From positions 9,169,347-9,233,346 of the forward strand of contig NW_002060943.1 of NCBI RefSeq assembly GCF_000150275.1: DNA of 64,000 bases, read 5' to 3'. A program made the translations under genes and the position numbers. Source of the DNA: Trichoplax adhaerens (Eukaryota; Placozoa; Uniplacotomia; Trichoplacea; Trichoplacidae). Shown one piece after another: positions 13,299-32,365 of the stretch. How positions within the stretch are numbered: the first letter of the stretch is position 1; each line of letters begins with the position of its first letter. Under the pieces are notes generated by a model. The model did no database searches. It saw only the letters and a list, made by a program, of their open reading frames with translations, and was not told the DNA's origin.

Positions 13299-16185
13299 AT
13301 GGCTGCCACGGTCGGTATTAATTCCAAGCTTACATTATATTTACATAACGAATATGCCCTCTGTAATATAGCTTACACGTATTTTACAGCAGTACTATTC
13401 CGGACAGATGTTTCGAAAATACGCGCACACTTTACCTTTAAATTAGTTATTTAGGCTCATACATGAAATACTAGAATATTTCTTTCTTTCTCTTTCGTAC
13501 CAGTATGATTATAACAGCTTAGCACCATCACTGGTCCATCAGGCTATACAACTTGTTACTTCTCTTGACAGTCCGCCTTATTAAAGTAGACTACTGTACG
13601 TTCATAATTTTTATCCAGAGAAAAAGTGATTGCCTGTTATAGCAGTAATTGTATTAAACTATGCCCATTTGACCGGACTCTTGTTAGGAAAGGATTTCAT
13701 TTGCACTAATGCCGATGAAAAAATCTTCTATATACACGTAAATCCTTGATGATCTTCATTGTATTTAGTTGTAGTCGTCAAAAATGTACATCCTACAGTA
13801 TACTATTTCCAGAATAATTTTTCATTTTTTACCATTGATTACTATCATCTATTTGGTACGATCACGCTAGTTTAAAAATAGTAAATAATCGATTACAGTA
13901 CTGTGTGTTCGATCCTTGCCAATGTAAAAAGTCTGGACATGATAGCTCCATTAAAGCGTTAACTGTTCCATGATGGATCGATCATACGTGTGCAATCTTG
14001 ATGTATAATCAAATTACTAACTCAGATCATTTTCTTAATATTTTAGTATTCGCTATGTTATAAGAAGGAAAATGGTATGCTAAGAATATTCCTATTACTA
14101 ACTTTCGCAAAACTTTACCAAATTTACAATAAAACTTTCCTAAAAAGTCTAAAGTAGCTAATAAATGGCATGCTATGATTTAAATATTAGCTCATGAAGA
14201 TAGCATTTGGACTGTGGCATGGGCGAGAAACGAAAAAGATCATTATGAGAATGTTGTCACTGGCTCCGTGGACGATAAAGTAAAGTGTTGGCGTTGGTAA
14301 GTTTTTCAAATATTGACTATGTATACGTTTTTGACACAACCAATGCTGCTAGGCTATTATGGGAAAGATTTTGCTCCTGTGTTGCAATGTTTCAATAAAA
14401 CTTGATACATTGATGGAAACAGTTGCTAAACCGTGTTACCTTTTCTAGGCAAGATAATAAACTAGAGCTGCAATGGATCTTTGAAGGCCATCAACTTGGA
14501 GTAATTTCCGTGGATATTAACCAAGAAGGCTCATGTAAATTAGCTTACTACATGACTCCATAAGTTGTGCCTACAAGAATTAGTTGATATTTCTGTAATT
14601 AACAATTTGGCTATATACATTTCGCTTTTATAGTAGCAGCAAGTAGTTCTTTAGATAGCCATATTCGAATTTGGGATCTAGAATTTGGTAAACAAATAAG
14701 AAGTATTGATGCTGGTGCAGGTATACTTTCAAGAATTAACGCAAATAACTAATGTTGATGTTACTATGAGATTACACTGATATTGGCACTCCGAAACTAC
14801 TAAATTTGTTAAAAAGCATTAAATTATCTCTTAGTCGTGCTTGATTTGTAATTATTTTAGTGAAACAGCAATATTCGCCTTTATTTAATTACCTTAGTTG
14901 ATACTTGGACATTAGCGTTCTCTCCGGATTCAAAATTTATTGCAACTGGTAGCCATTCTGGAGCAATTAACTTATATGCCGTGGAGAATGGAAATAAAGA
15001 TAATACTTTGGAAACTCATGGAAAATTTACAATGAGCGTAGCTTACGTAAGTGAAATCTCAAGATTTCGAGATTGTAACGGATTCTAATATCACCTGTAC
15101 CAAGGGACGTTATCTAGATCTATATATGAAATGATAGCAATAATTTATAGAATAGGGTTCTTTAGTTTCATTAAGCCTCAGTATAAAGCCGTTATTGAAT
15201 TTATTGCTCACTCAAAATACAACTATTAATTACTGTATTTAATTGTCACCAGCCTTATCTGTTTATAGAATATTAAACAGGTTCTACTATATTATCAATA
15301 AAGTATCCCAAATAACTATTTCAGAGTCCTGACGGACGCTACCTAGCAAGTGGGGCTATCGATGGTATAGTAAATATTTTCGATCTTCAAACAGGAAAAC
15401 TTGCACATAAACTTGAAGGTAACGATTTCGAAGATTTTACATATCTGTAATATGACCTCATCTTGTACTAGGCTGTTTTCGCCGTTAAGATAGCATTACT
15501 AAATGATCATCTTAAGTAACGTTGTTTTACATTAATTTCTATTTGCTGATTATCTTTAAACAATCTGTAGGTCATGCTATGGCAGTTCGTAGTCTTCAGT
15601 TTTCATTTGATTCGCAGTATCTCGCTACGGCATCAGATGATACTCATATTAAGTTGTATGATATCCATCAGGCTGCCTTAGTAGCTACATTTTCTGGCCA
15701 TTCATCGTGGGTCCTAAGTATAGATTTCAATCCAGATAATAAACAATTTGTTACTAGGTAAATGCGTGAATTTAGCCAAGAATGCTTGCTTCAATTTGTA
15801 CTGTAATAGGATATAAATTTACATTCGCTTGAAAGTAACCGTGCTGTCTTTATTCTGATAAAAATTAAAAAAAAGTTCTAGTGATAAGACTGTTAAAGTC
15901 TGGGATCTGGGCAGGCGACAATGTATCCATACCTTTCATGATCATACCGATCAGGTAAATTACTTGATTATTCAATCTTTTCTGAAATCCTGTGCTGGAA
16001 GTATTAATAGATAGACTGTTCATTGTTAAAGACATTACTTCTCCTTTACTATCTATAAGGTAACTTACAATAGCATCTTTATCATTCAGGTATGGTCTGC
16101 CGCGTACAATGACACTGGTAATAAGATTGTTTCCGTCTCTGATGACAAAAATATTCATATCTATGAGTGTCCTAGTAATGTATAG
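13299..16185 (+). CDS. WDR61: SKI8/WDR61, seven-bladed WD40 protein
   Basis: SKI8 is a subunit of the cytoplasmic Ski complex, which feeds RNA to the exosome, and of the nuclear PAF1 complex. Exons: 13299-13310, 14047-14074, 14191-14296, 14449-14534, 14634-14720, 14898-15046, 15325-15418, 15571-15757, 15882-15954 and 16090-16185. They sum to 918 nt, i.e. 305 aa, the human length. WD repeats are evident: [112 protein letters not shown] and a C-terminal [14 protein letters not shown]. The first exon (MAAT) is only four codons and uses a weak donor (GTCGGT); it is chosen because the human protein also has four residues (MTNQ) before YGILFK. All other junctions keep frame. Confidence 0.93.
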
Positions 16186-18080
16186 TAAAATATCTGTTAC
16201 ATTCGCTTACGATTATCACTTTAACATATGGTTATTACAAATTATTTGCAAGATATTAAAACTTTTCCCCTTGTACCTAGTTCATATTCTGTTACCGCAG
16301 GATTTTGATTGTAAATTATTGATAGATGGCAAATTCTATCGTTTTATTTTTGTTAATTGTAATAGGGTAGTTTGAATAAAACCAAGCAGTAACTATAAAT
16401 TACTAATAATGACCTAGTTATAAAAATTCTTCTTGATATGGAGTAACGTGATTTTAAGCCAATGCAATGCAAAGTATTAATTGATTAGCTACAGTAAGTA
16501 TTCCAGAAATAAGAAAGCTGTAACCTTGTAATTATACATATGATCAATTCAGGGCTAGCCAGTGCCAACACAGTACATTTTTCTATATTAATACTTACAA
16601 GGGCTCTCTGCTCACTATAGTTCATCATTTTTATTTCGTTATGAGCAGCATAAACGTGGATTTGAACTCATAACTAAATTCAGAGCTAACCTCAAAGTAA
16701 GATGTGTTCATCTGGCATTTTAATAATGACATCAAGGATGATTTAATCTCCACTTACTATTTGTCACTCACTTAAAGCAAGTATAAGATATACTCTACTA
16801 AATGACTACAATCCACCCGGTCTACAGTACAGCAAATTATAAAGATTTTGCACCGAGCATATTTAGTATAGCCTTTGCAGCGGCAGTAAGCTGATTAAGA
16901 AGTTAGCAATGCAATTTTATTTCGCCCAAAAGCCGTTGTACCAACTGCACAATTATAATAGGGCGGTTGCTATGATACCGTTCTCTTCGCATAACGCTTG
17001 GAAATTGTGATGGAGGGTTAGATGAGTCCGCCACTGCGGACTCATTGCCATTCAGAGAATTACACGAAGGTTTTAGTAGAAAATTGATACTGTACTTTAT
17101 TGTAGATTAATTATTTTTTATTTGAGTACAATGTTGTAGTATCTGTAGAGCAGCGTGTAGGCTGTCGCACAGTAACGTAAGAAAATAAGAACACTGCGAC
17201 TATTGCAATTAGCAAAATCTGAGGTAGAAATCGGTAGTATTTATAGTATTAGAGATAGCATATAAGCGTACGCAGAGAGCAGCATTGTAGAAGTAGATAC
17301 AACGTATGCTATAGTAGTTGATATAACAGTAAAAACTGTAGAAAATAGCGAAGACTGTAAGTGCTATAAATAACGAAACATGACAAGCTATACTTGAATA
17401 TGCAGTAGTACTGTACAATAAGACCGTAAAGGTATCTACTGCATATTTAAGAACAATATGAAATGCCTATATTTAAAATATGCTAGAGCATAAAAATAAA
17501 TAAATAAAATAGTATAAGTAACAATTTCCTGAATAGTGTAATACATTTACAGTAGCATTGTAATCGTTTTAATAAATCTGAAAGTCTGACTGACTGTTTA
17601 CCATGTTATGATAACTCAATCGCCGATACGAATCGATGAATTAAATTCCGATACTTTCATCTAAATTTAAATTATACAGTATTATTAAGCTGTATCAGGG
17701 TTCTGTTTGTTAAATGTACATCAATTGAGTGTCTACTGAAGGAAAATGACTGTACTAGTGAATGCCAATCCATTCATTATTAATTTTTAGGGATTACCGG
17801 TCAATGTAAGCTTTTCAATAAAACGATTAATTACGCCACTGATAAATAACTGCCAGTGCTTTTTTATTGCTGTATAATTATCACTTTTAGTTTGACTCTT
17901 AACTGAACCGCCCCACACCTAATTTTTTTAACCTACACATGACAAGTGAACAGTAAAAAATAATTATACATAAAATATAAAATAAATATTACAGTACTAC
18001 GCTGTGCGTACGCTTATACAGTTAACGATAAATAGTAAAATTCGTAGCCATTATTGCCAGTTACAGTACTGCTCTGGCGG
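16186..18080. other. Convergent intergenic region WDR61/APC
   Basis: Nearly 1.9 kb with no supportable exon. It contains a compact 10-bp stem, 4-base loop hairpin at 17022-17045 and a few isolated AGTACTGTAC words (17407 and near 18060). Short ORFs lack motifs. Confidence 0.55.
17022..17045. repeat. Perfect 10-bp hairpin with 4-base loop
   Basis: ATGAGTCCGC (17022-17031), loop CACT, then GCGGACTCAT (17036-17045). Function unknown. Confidence 0.85.
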
Positions 18081-20931
18081 TTAGGCCTTAGATTCTCTAT
18101 ACTTTACCGACTTCTGAGCTTTACATGAACTATTTCCTGAATTCTTTATTATTACACCATTTCTATGAGAACTATTTGTTATGACACTAATTTTTGAGCA
18201 CGATTCGCTATCGATCGCTCTATCAGTTACTGACGGAGAAGCTGAATAAATTTGAGCTAATTTATTAGGAGTTTCACATATACTCGTTTCAGTGATATCA
18301 CTATTGTTCTTTATATTAGGCTTGGCCGTTATCTGACTGTTCACCAAGCGGCTGCTTCTTGCTTGTAATTGATGATAAGATTCGGCGGTTTTCGCTGTAC
18401 CAGTTACGGAGATGGATTGATTATTGCCATCAGGTTGTCTCATTCCTTCTTTACTTACAGAAACAAGTTGATTACAACTTTCATAATCACGTAATGATAC
18501 CGATGTGACGACAACCTTACGCTTCTCACAGCGAAAAGATCTATTATCTTTTAACTTTTTTCTATCAGCTCTTGCTAACATCAAGTTGTTTTGTATAGCA
18601 TAAAATGCCTTTAGTAAATCCTTTCTGTTAAGGAAGTTTCTTTTACGTGCTAACATTAAACCATCCAATAACTTTATTATCCCTAAGTCAATTAGTCCAT
18701 CTTGAATTTTTTTATCGTGTGCGGATAAGTTCCAGATTATTCCGGCGGTATTGACAACAATATCCAAATTGGAATGCAATAGCTGCTGCACTAATAATTT
18801 CAGGCAATTGCCTTTAAGTAATTTTTCACAATTTTCCGAGCTTTGTGTTAGATGTGTAGAAAGATTTCTCAGTAAGCCAGTTACGTATATAATTAGCTTT
18901 ACTTCGTTGCTACAAATCAGTGACATTATTAGGTCTATTCCGTTTACATAAGAAATTATCGTTTTTTTGCCCTCCTCATGTGCTGAAAAATTCCATAAAG
19001 CTGCCAGTAAACTTTTATGAGGGCTAGAGTCGGTAAGGCTTTTATTATTCAAGTATTCTAAAGCTTGTAAGAGGCTGGTCGCGATTCCAGCATCGTTTAG
19101 TGCTTGTCTCATGCAATCATTCGATCCTTTCGCTAAGTTACAGCAAACAGTAGCCGCTAAAGAGATCAGTTTTAAGTATTTACAGTTCAGTTGAGCTTTT
19201 AAGGCATTCAGAGCATGTTTCGATGTACAAAACTGCTCCTTACTCCATTGGTTCTTACATGTTAAGCTTATAGCGATCCTGTCGGCATACTAAGACGGTC
19301 AATGATATAAGACAGGTGAGTCTAAAATTTAGTTACTAAACGATATTGTTCAGATAATAAAAATTAATTACTATCTTACCGAATATATAGTTCTATTAAG
19401 TTCAGGTGAAGCCATCTTTTCGTCGAAAGGATGCATTTCGAAAAGTTCCAAAATATAATAGCTAGCACCAAGCTGTCGCATTCGATTTACTTCATTATCT
19501 TGCTGCAGAAAACCGATTAATTGCTGTAGTGCCATTTTGGCTTTCATTCTACATTCATTTCTCGGTTCATATGGTTGTTCGCCTCGAAAGTGACGTAAAG
19601 CATCACAATAAAGTCGTATTTGATCCAAATGACGAAGGATTTGCGAATCAATTAAGCATGATTCATCTGACCGTGACTGCAAGTTAATGATATAGTGTAA
19701 AGCCTGAGATACTTTATTTCGAATTACTTCTCTTTCATCTGGATCGTTGAAATAAATAAGAGCTTCAAAAATTAAATGGGACAATACAGTTTTTAGCATA
19801 GGAATCTCTGAACGGGAAAGGTTGCTTTTATCTGCCATTCTAAGCATATAATGTACTAATTTTTTACCATCATCATTGCCACGCATTTGCTTGCTAATAA
19901 TTTCATCAGTACTAGTGCTAGTTTCATGGTTAGGTATTATTGAGAAGTCTCGTGTTTCACGCCGGCTGCGAACGAACGCTGTTGAAGTTTCATTTGTAGT
20001 CGTTTTTAAGTGTGTGATCGAATCTTCCGGAAAACAACTAGTAGTAATCTCCGCAATATTATCACCGTGTGTATCGATTCCAGATACAGCACGGAGTTTA
20101 TGTTCTACTGATACGCTACTTAAATCTGAGACATAATTATCTGGCTTACTCGCGCTAGGATAGCGAAGATAGTGATCGTTTCCTGATAAATCTTGATCTT
20201 GACTTGTGATATTAGTATCACTACTTTCTTGTAATTCTTTAGATTTCGAATGCAATTCATAATTCATGCACTTTCCATAATATGGATCATTTGATCCTGC
20301 ATGTCTGTGATTGCTATCCGTAATATTGTATTGCCAAACACTGCTATTGCTCCCATGCAAGGCAACATCGCTCAGAGTAGATGTAACGCGTGCTTTACCA
20401 GGCGGATATATTTCGTGGGAATATGTCGCGTTATAAGTTTCATTGCTACTGTAATTATCATTTCCATATAAACAAGTCGTATTTTTGAGGGGTAGTATAT
20501 TCTTATTATCTTTACCATTACTTTGGTGGCATCCAGGGCAATAATTCCGATATTTGTATCGATTTCCCCCATCGATATAATTGAATGATCCTTCTACTTC
20601 TGCGTATATCTTCATTTGTTCCCTTTCGGTTGGATCTCCCGTTGCCAAGTGCCGTTTACCTATCGAATGTAATTCCTCCTAATTTTAAGAATCAATTAAC
20701 AAATCTAAATTAGTAAGATAAAGTTGATCTTAAAATATAACAGCTTTCAAGATAACAATCCTAAAACATTAAAATATACATATATGACGTATTCATATTT
20801 ATGAATTATGAGCAGAGTTGAAGTTGATATTACGTTAAGACCGTGATTTGTCTATACTAAGGTTGTTTGTTGATCGTAGAAAAAATTACCGATTGCAACG
20901 AATCACTCTCCCACTCTTTTGCGTTTTGCAT
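18081..20931 (-). CDS. APC: Short APC-like armadillo protein
   Basis: APC is the scaffold of the beta-catenin destruction complex and a cytoskeletal regulator. Three exons join in phase 0: 20931-20890 (ATG, MQNAKEWESDSLQS, donor GTAATT), 20678-19380 and 19289-18081, giving 849 aa against about 2840 in human. Residues 15-280 are polar and low-complexity. The armadillo part (about 285-692) includes HLDQIRLYCDALRHFRG, YADRIAISLT, ALWNFSAHEEGKK, LLRNLSTHL and IIWNLSAHDKKIQDGLIDLG, matching the APC armadillo pattern (WNLSARNPKDQEALWDMG). Only about 157 residues follow. No SAMP motif, 15-aa repeat or basic domain is visible; ICETPNKLAQIYSASPSVTD resembles one degenerate 20-aa repeat. No clear N-terminal coiled coil. 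An armadillo protein of another family is the main alternative. Confidence 0.75.
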
Positions 20932-21652
20932 TGAGAATTTTTATTTCGCCTTCGGTTCTGCTACAAAAATTGAAAACGTTAGTACGATAGAGGTGTTCGC
21001 CCAGTGCTAATAGTACATACGTATAGTTTCATGCCGTTCAATTTTTAACGAAACATCAGATAGTTATTACAACAGGCGTTGTACTGTATTATAATTAGTC
21101 AGCTTCGGAAATCAGTTCTTTTTTTGATATGTGGAACTACCCTAGCACACTTTACATACTGTACAATAAGTAGTACAATGTTATTACGATTATAATTTTA
21201 TAAGTATTTGAATTAAATTGTGCAATGCAAAATTGACAGGGTAGTTTGTCACATTGAGTTTATAATTGCCACAAGATCAAACTAAATACTCTTAGTCCAG
21301 TCATTTTGGGATCGCAGTGAATTATACAGTATTACAGTATCAGCTGTAGCTCTTAAGTCAATGTACAAAGTTAAGTGTTTGTCTATCTATTTACGCAAAT
21401 ACTTTATAAATTTACTTCTTGAAAGCTAACTGCACTGCATGCTCTCATACTGTTATTTTGAAGCAGATTCAATCTGATACCCGGTTTCTAGACAATTCTT
21501 AGGTGATAGGGGTACATACTGTGCAGTTTTTTTAAAGTACTCAACACAGGCTTGCAACTATCGAAATGTACAATGCAGTATTGTATGTGTTTGAGTTCTT
21601 CCAAGTCGAGGTTATCATACTCTGGTTTGTTCATATGTCAAATAAACAATAA

Positions 21653-21690
21653 CATGGACTACTAAATAATCCAGCATTTAGTAGTCCATG
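21653..21690. repeat. Foldback element A, 15-bp arms
   Basis: CATGGACTACTAAAT (21653-21667), 8-base loop, ATTTAGTAGTCCATG (21676-21690). It shares its outer 12 bp with the foldback at 22486-22529. Confidence 0.9.
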
Positions 21691-22485
21691 GCAATATCAG
21701 GGATTACTAGAATAGTATCCGTTTTGGCTTCGTAAAAGATTGCAACACTAGACCGGAAATTTCACCTCACAGTGTCAGTTGCTACAAGCAAGGCAGTACC
21801 ATCAACTTTCAATTTTTTTTCAACTTAGAAGTCCATGGTCGTACATTGCAATCAGTTAATTATAGATCAACTCTTCCCACTATCTCACGTAACAAACTCT
21901 GTTTATCGCATGATATTGCGATTGTATTACCGTAGAATATAGGGGAAAATATAGAAAAATGACACAGTTAAATACAAACATAATAAATAGTTATATTATT
22001 ATACTATTATTACTCTGTAAATCTCGATTTTCTAAAGCTAGTTCAAAAACACAGTCGCTGATATAAATTAGGCACGAAGTAATTAATATTTCAAGGTATC
22101 ATTAAATGCGATTGTGCAGTAAGATGTTGTCAATGCTATACGCTACTAAAAGGCAATACGTATTGCAATGTCGCCTACCCATGGAAAGACGTATAGTATA
22201 AGATGGGAGTTTATCCCATCTCGTAACAGTAACAATGTCATTAACTAAGTATAGCAGTCAATAATTATATAATTGCACGAACAGTATAGTTAGATTAGAT
22301 TCTAGTTCTGCACAATATGTAGATTAGTTCTGATCATCAAGGCTTTCTTTTTACTTCTATGGTTCTGCTAGATTCGACCTCCGTACGCTCTACAGTTAGT
22401 TAAGCTTGTACACTTGTAGAGTGTACATTACATGTAATCCTAAAACTCAATTAGTAAACTTCCATCAGACGTATGTTTCGCTATT

Positions 22486-22529
22486 GCATGGACTACTAAC
22501 TAGATATATCTGCATCTAGTAGTCCATGC
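22486..22529. repeat. Foldback element B, 13-bp arms, same family as A
   Basis: GCATGGACTACTA (22486-22498) and TAGTAGTCCATGC (22517-22529). The core is the same as in foldback A but the loop differs. Confidence 0.9.
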
Positions 22530-25500
22530 CTGTCGCAAAGGCTTACAGTACAATTCTGATATCCCCTACAACAAAATGTGTGCTTTTTCCTGCACATCGT
22601 CTACTCTTTCTTTTCGAACTCATCATTTTACACCCATCTTGATTAATTATGATTCAGTCATGTCTGCTGGTATCGAATTTCTATCTTATCATATATCAGC
22701 GTAAACTGTCAATGATATCAAGGAATTGAATCAAGCTCTTGAAAACTAATAAAAACAGTACAATCATGTCACAATATCGCGAAGTTTTTTCCCAGTGTAA
22801 AAACATGGTAAAAAAATGGCAGGTGCTGATGTTCTGTACTGTGCGGTATATGTACAGTAGAAGCACTGGTTGGTAATACTGTCTGTATAGTTATATGTTT
22901 CATTACTCCCATACAAGTACATACGCTATAAATGTTGAGCAAATAAACTCGCCGGTACAATTTCTTGGTATTAGTGATGAGAGATCTTGACGCCGCTTAG
23001 AAATTCATCCGTGTTAAAGAGATAGCATCAATATATATGTATATCTCCGTTAGCGTAATCCAACGCTCGATTCCTATAATAAGTTCGAGGAAAAGTGTAG
23101 TATCAGTTAATGGAGTAAAGAAGGCTCATACCATTCCATTACATTGATCATATTCATGATGATTCATTAACATTAGGCACCTTCATTTTTACTGTACTGT
23201 TTGAAGGTAGTGGTATTATAATTCTTGTTCTCTCTCGATGTTACTCCTGCTTTCTAATTTTAAGATTCACTCTTTCAACTACCATCAATCCACGATAAAA
23301 ATTGAGAGAGCCTTTTCCTTATCAGTGTCTCTAGCTTGTAAAAGTAGCCGTGACACGGAGTAGACTAAAGTGCTGACGCATCTGCTACAGCAAAATACGT
23401 AAACTCGTTAGGTTAGCGATTTGCGTACAAATAGTACATTATTTTAACGTACAGGTGTATAGTACACTGTTATACACGCGGCCTCGCTATGCTGGACAGT
23501 ACAGTAGTTAGCCAAATGAGACTAGGTTATAGATTCCATCGCTCTCATCTTAGCATGGTGAGAGAAAACAAAAATTGAATAGACCCACTAACGACTAAAA
23601 TTAATGTACAGTTTAACCGTACTTGTTATACATACTTTTGTTTATTAGCTCAGTCAGTGGTCGATCGTACAATATATATTCGTAAGTCCTTTCTAGTCTT
23701 GATGTCTTGATGTCTTGTCTTCACAGCATGTCAACAGTATTGCCTATTAAGAAGAAGAATTATTCATATCAAAAAAGGAATAATACTCAATGACGCAATG
23801 CAGTATGATAATGATTGCTGGTAGTGCTATTATGAGTTTGATGGAGTTAGAATACTAGAATCAGCAGGTAGTCCAACATGTTGGAGTCTTTTTATCCTTG
23901 ATCAGTATGTAACAATAGTCATAAGTAACATACTATGCTCGCTATTGTTTCATGAATAATTCACTTTACCAGCACATTTACTTTTAGACTAGCTTTCGCA
24001 TAACGTTAGGACTGTACAGAAATAAAAAAAAATGTACAATGCTGTTGAGATATCGTGACTACGCTACTAGTTCAGTAGAGGGATTTTCCATTTACACATT
24101 CCGTATCAGTTATGGATCAATACAATCAAGGACCACTAGAATCTCATAATTCTAGTAGCTGAACTTCGTGTCCTCAAGTAAATTAAATGAATATACTGCA
24201 GCGCATATTTATTCTCATAGTGTTCAATTCATTAATTACTATATGGCTAACCGCTAACGGTAGTAATCCTAGTTAAGCAACTTTCTGAAAGTTCGGCTAC
24301 AGTTTTACTCACTCTGGTCCTCTGTTGAAGCTGAAATTCTGTAGTTGTACTGTAGAGTAATTTTACGTAAATACATTTAGTAATTCATTATATACGAGTA
24401 AACGGATAAACTGCAACCTAAATAAATGTATATAAGATTAATATTTATGTATATACATACATATACCAGAGTCTCTCCTCTATATTCTAAAATAGTTTAA
24501 TTGACCATCATGCGTTTTAAAGAGTAATATGGAGATGGTTACATTGCATAGTGACCCCCTTTAATTAAATAAACAATTACAATACGTCATAAAACAGTAC
24601 TGTGGATGTTTCGAAGCTTAGAGGATTAAGCAAAGGGCATTTTTTACCTTAGGTAAGGAGCGAAGAACTGAATAGGTGGTACTCTACGGAAGTGCAAAAG
24701 CACACAGATTAATATCCATAGCCTTAAATTATGGATCTGGGACGTTGTATCGAATACTATGATCTCAGTTTAATTTCTATCTTTAATAATAATGTATATA
24801 AGTAATATGCATAAAATCTATTACGTTACATTGTATCAATTAGCTTTTATAAATGAAATATCTATATGTGATTTGAATAATAAAATTCAGTTATGTTACC
24901 GATTTGTAAATACTGCAATATCTTATAATCATAAATTGCATATTTGTCTTATATCTGACATCCTAGGCTATTCCTACATCGTCCCACACTATATTATAGT
25001 GAAGACAATAGTAATGATGATTAGTAAAGAACAATGAATGCTATATTATTCATCCGCAATGTTACGATTAGGCACAAAAAAGAGTATCGATAGATATAAA
25101 TCTTTATAGATAAATACACATGCACGCATATACGTGTATTAGGATACATAAATAACAGTATATTTGCTATATTACTTGTAATACAGCAAATTGTTCAGTG
25201 AATCAAGAGCGCAATAATGATATATCATGAGTTATTTCTAAGAAAATCGTTAAAGCTGAATTAATAGATACTTTAGACCTAAATAGGGATGATTACCCAC
25301 TGTTATGCGCTAGGCATCACACAGAGGTAATGGCAAAAATTCTCAAGCTAAGATTGGTATCCAAAATCACCTGATGAAACAACTACAAAAATACGAATTG
25401 GCCCGAATATGTTTACATCTAAATGTATCAAAAATTTAAAAGCGGGTCGTTCATATACTGTACTATATAATACTAGCCAGTCCCGGTTAGCTAGCTGCAC

Positions 25501-26552
25501 ATTGCCACTAATGAATTCCGTTGTAATTCCCGCTGTACTGTATTGATAAGTATTTGACTTAAATACTTTTTACTTAGTTTTTAGTATATATGCGTGTATA
25601 TTCACAAGCACATTAACTTTTTGACTTAAGCTCAACTCATCATAATGATAGCTACAGTTAAAAGAGCTTATACCGATAATGGAACTAAAGCTTTATACTT
25701 TTTAAGAGATATAAACTATTGGATATAACTTTCTTTAGATATACATCCATATTTAATATTTTAGCAGAAATCTAGCAACTTTCGTACAATGAGTAGTTAT
25801 ATGCTATTAAGCGAGACATGTGATTAGCCATCTCACGTTACTATGCATATTCTGATACTGTATGTGAAGCAGCTTATATAATAATACTTGTAACCATTTG
25901 ATGCATTACCTATGCTTGACGCAACTCTAGTATCTACATGCGCTGTGATCGTACATAATAGGCAGGTAGTATAGGTAGGCGAACATTAATAGATCAATTC
26001 GATCTAATTTATTCCGTAACAATAATAAAGCTGTACAGTAGGATACATTCCTGGTTTAGAATTGAACCAAATTAGATGCATCACATATAGAGCAGTGATT
26101 CATTCGCAATATGCTTTGCCTTATACAAAAAGTGTTCAAGTAAATCTACAAGCGCTCGTAGCATTTAAAGTTACTCCTTTATAGTTACGTTCGTGGCTTA
26201 TAAGCCATAGACGAAGTAAGTATTTGTCTTTCTTTTAATGATTTCATTTATAAATAATAGATGTACAGAGATTAGAGTTTGACTTAATATTAAATTCAAG
26301 TGACGACAGGATATTATTTTCGCTAGCAACCTGCAGCTTAAGCCAGTAAAGAATTAGTAATATGATATACTTTGTCATTTTAGTCCCATGATATCTGAAA
26401 TTATCACCATTCCGTGAGTTTAGGAACTCAGAAATTATTGTACTGTAAGTAAAGGAAATAAAGAACATTCATGTTACATTTTACAGTATAAGTATATTAA
26501 TCATTACAAGTAATATAACACACACCTACATTTATACTTACATATCTCTATT

Positions 26553-32365
<5,813 letters not shown>

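Larger units (their letters stand above)
20932..26552. other. Gene-poor region upstream of APC and downstream of USP8
   Basis: A 5.6-kb stretch without a supportable exon on either strand. It carries two related foldbacks with CATGGACTACTA arms (21653-21690, 22486-22529), a small hairpin near 22194-22216 (AGATGGGA...TCCCATCT), a 14-base palindrome TCCAACATGTTGGA (about 23872-23885), and few TACTGTAC words. The APC promoter presumably lies at its left end. Confidence 0.55.

Noticed and set aside
13011-13371. Three ORFs upstream of WDR61 rich in Val-Gln-Tyr-Cys-Thr
   Set aside because: The composition comes entirely from TACTGTAC/GTACAGT words; they lie in the promoter region and overlap the WDR61 start.
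20646-20648. APC start at a TTG in exon 2
   Set aside because: The frame is open back to an AG acceptor at 20679-20680, and a phase-0 exon with ATG is present at 20931-20890.
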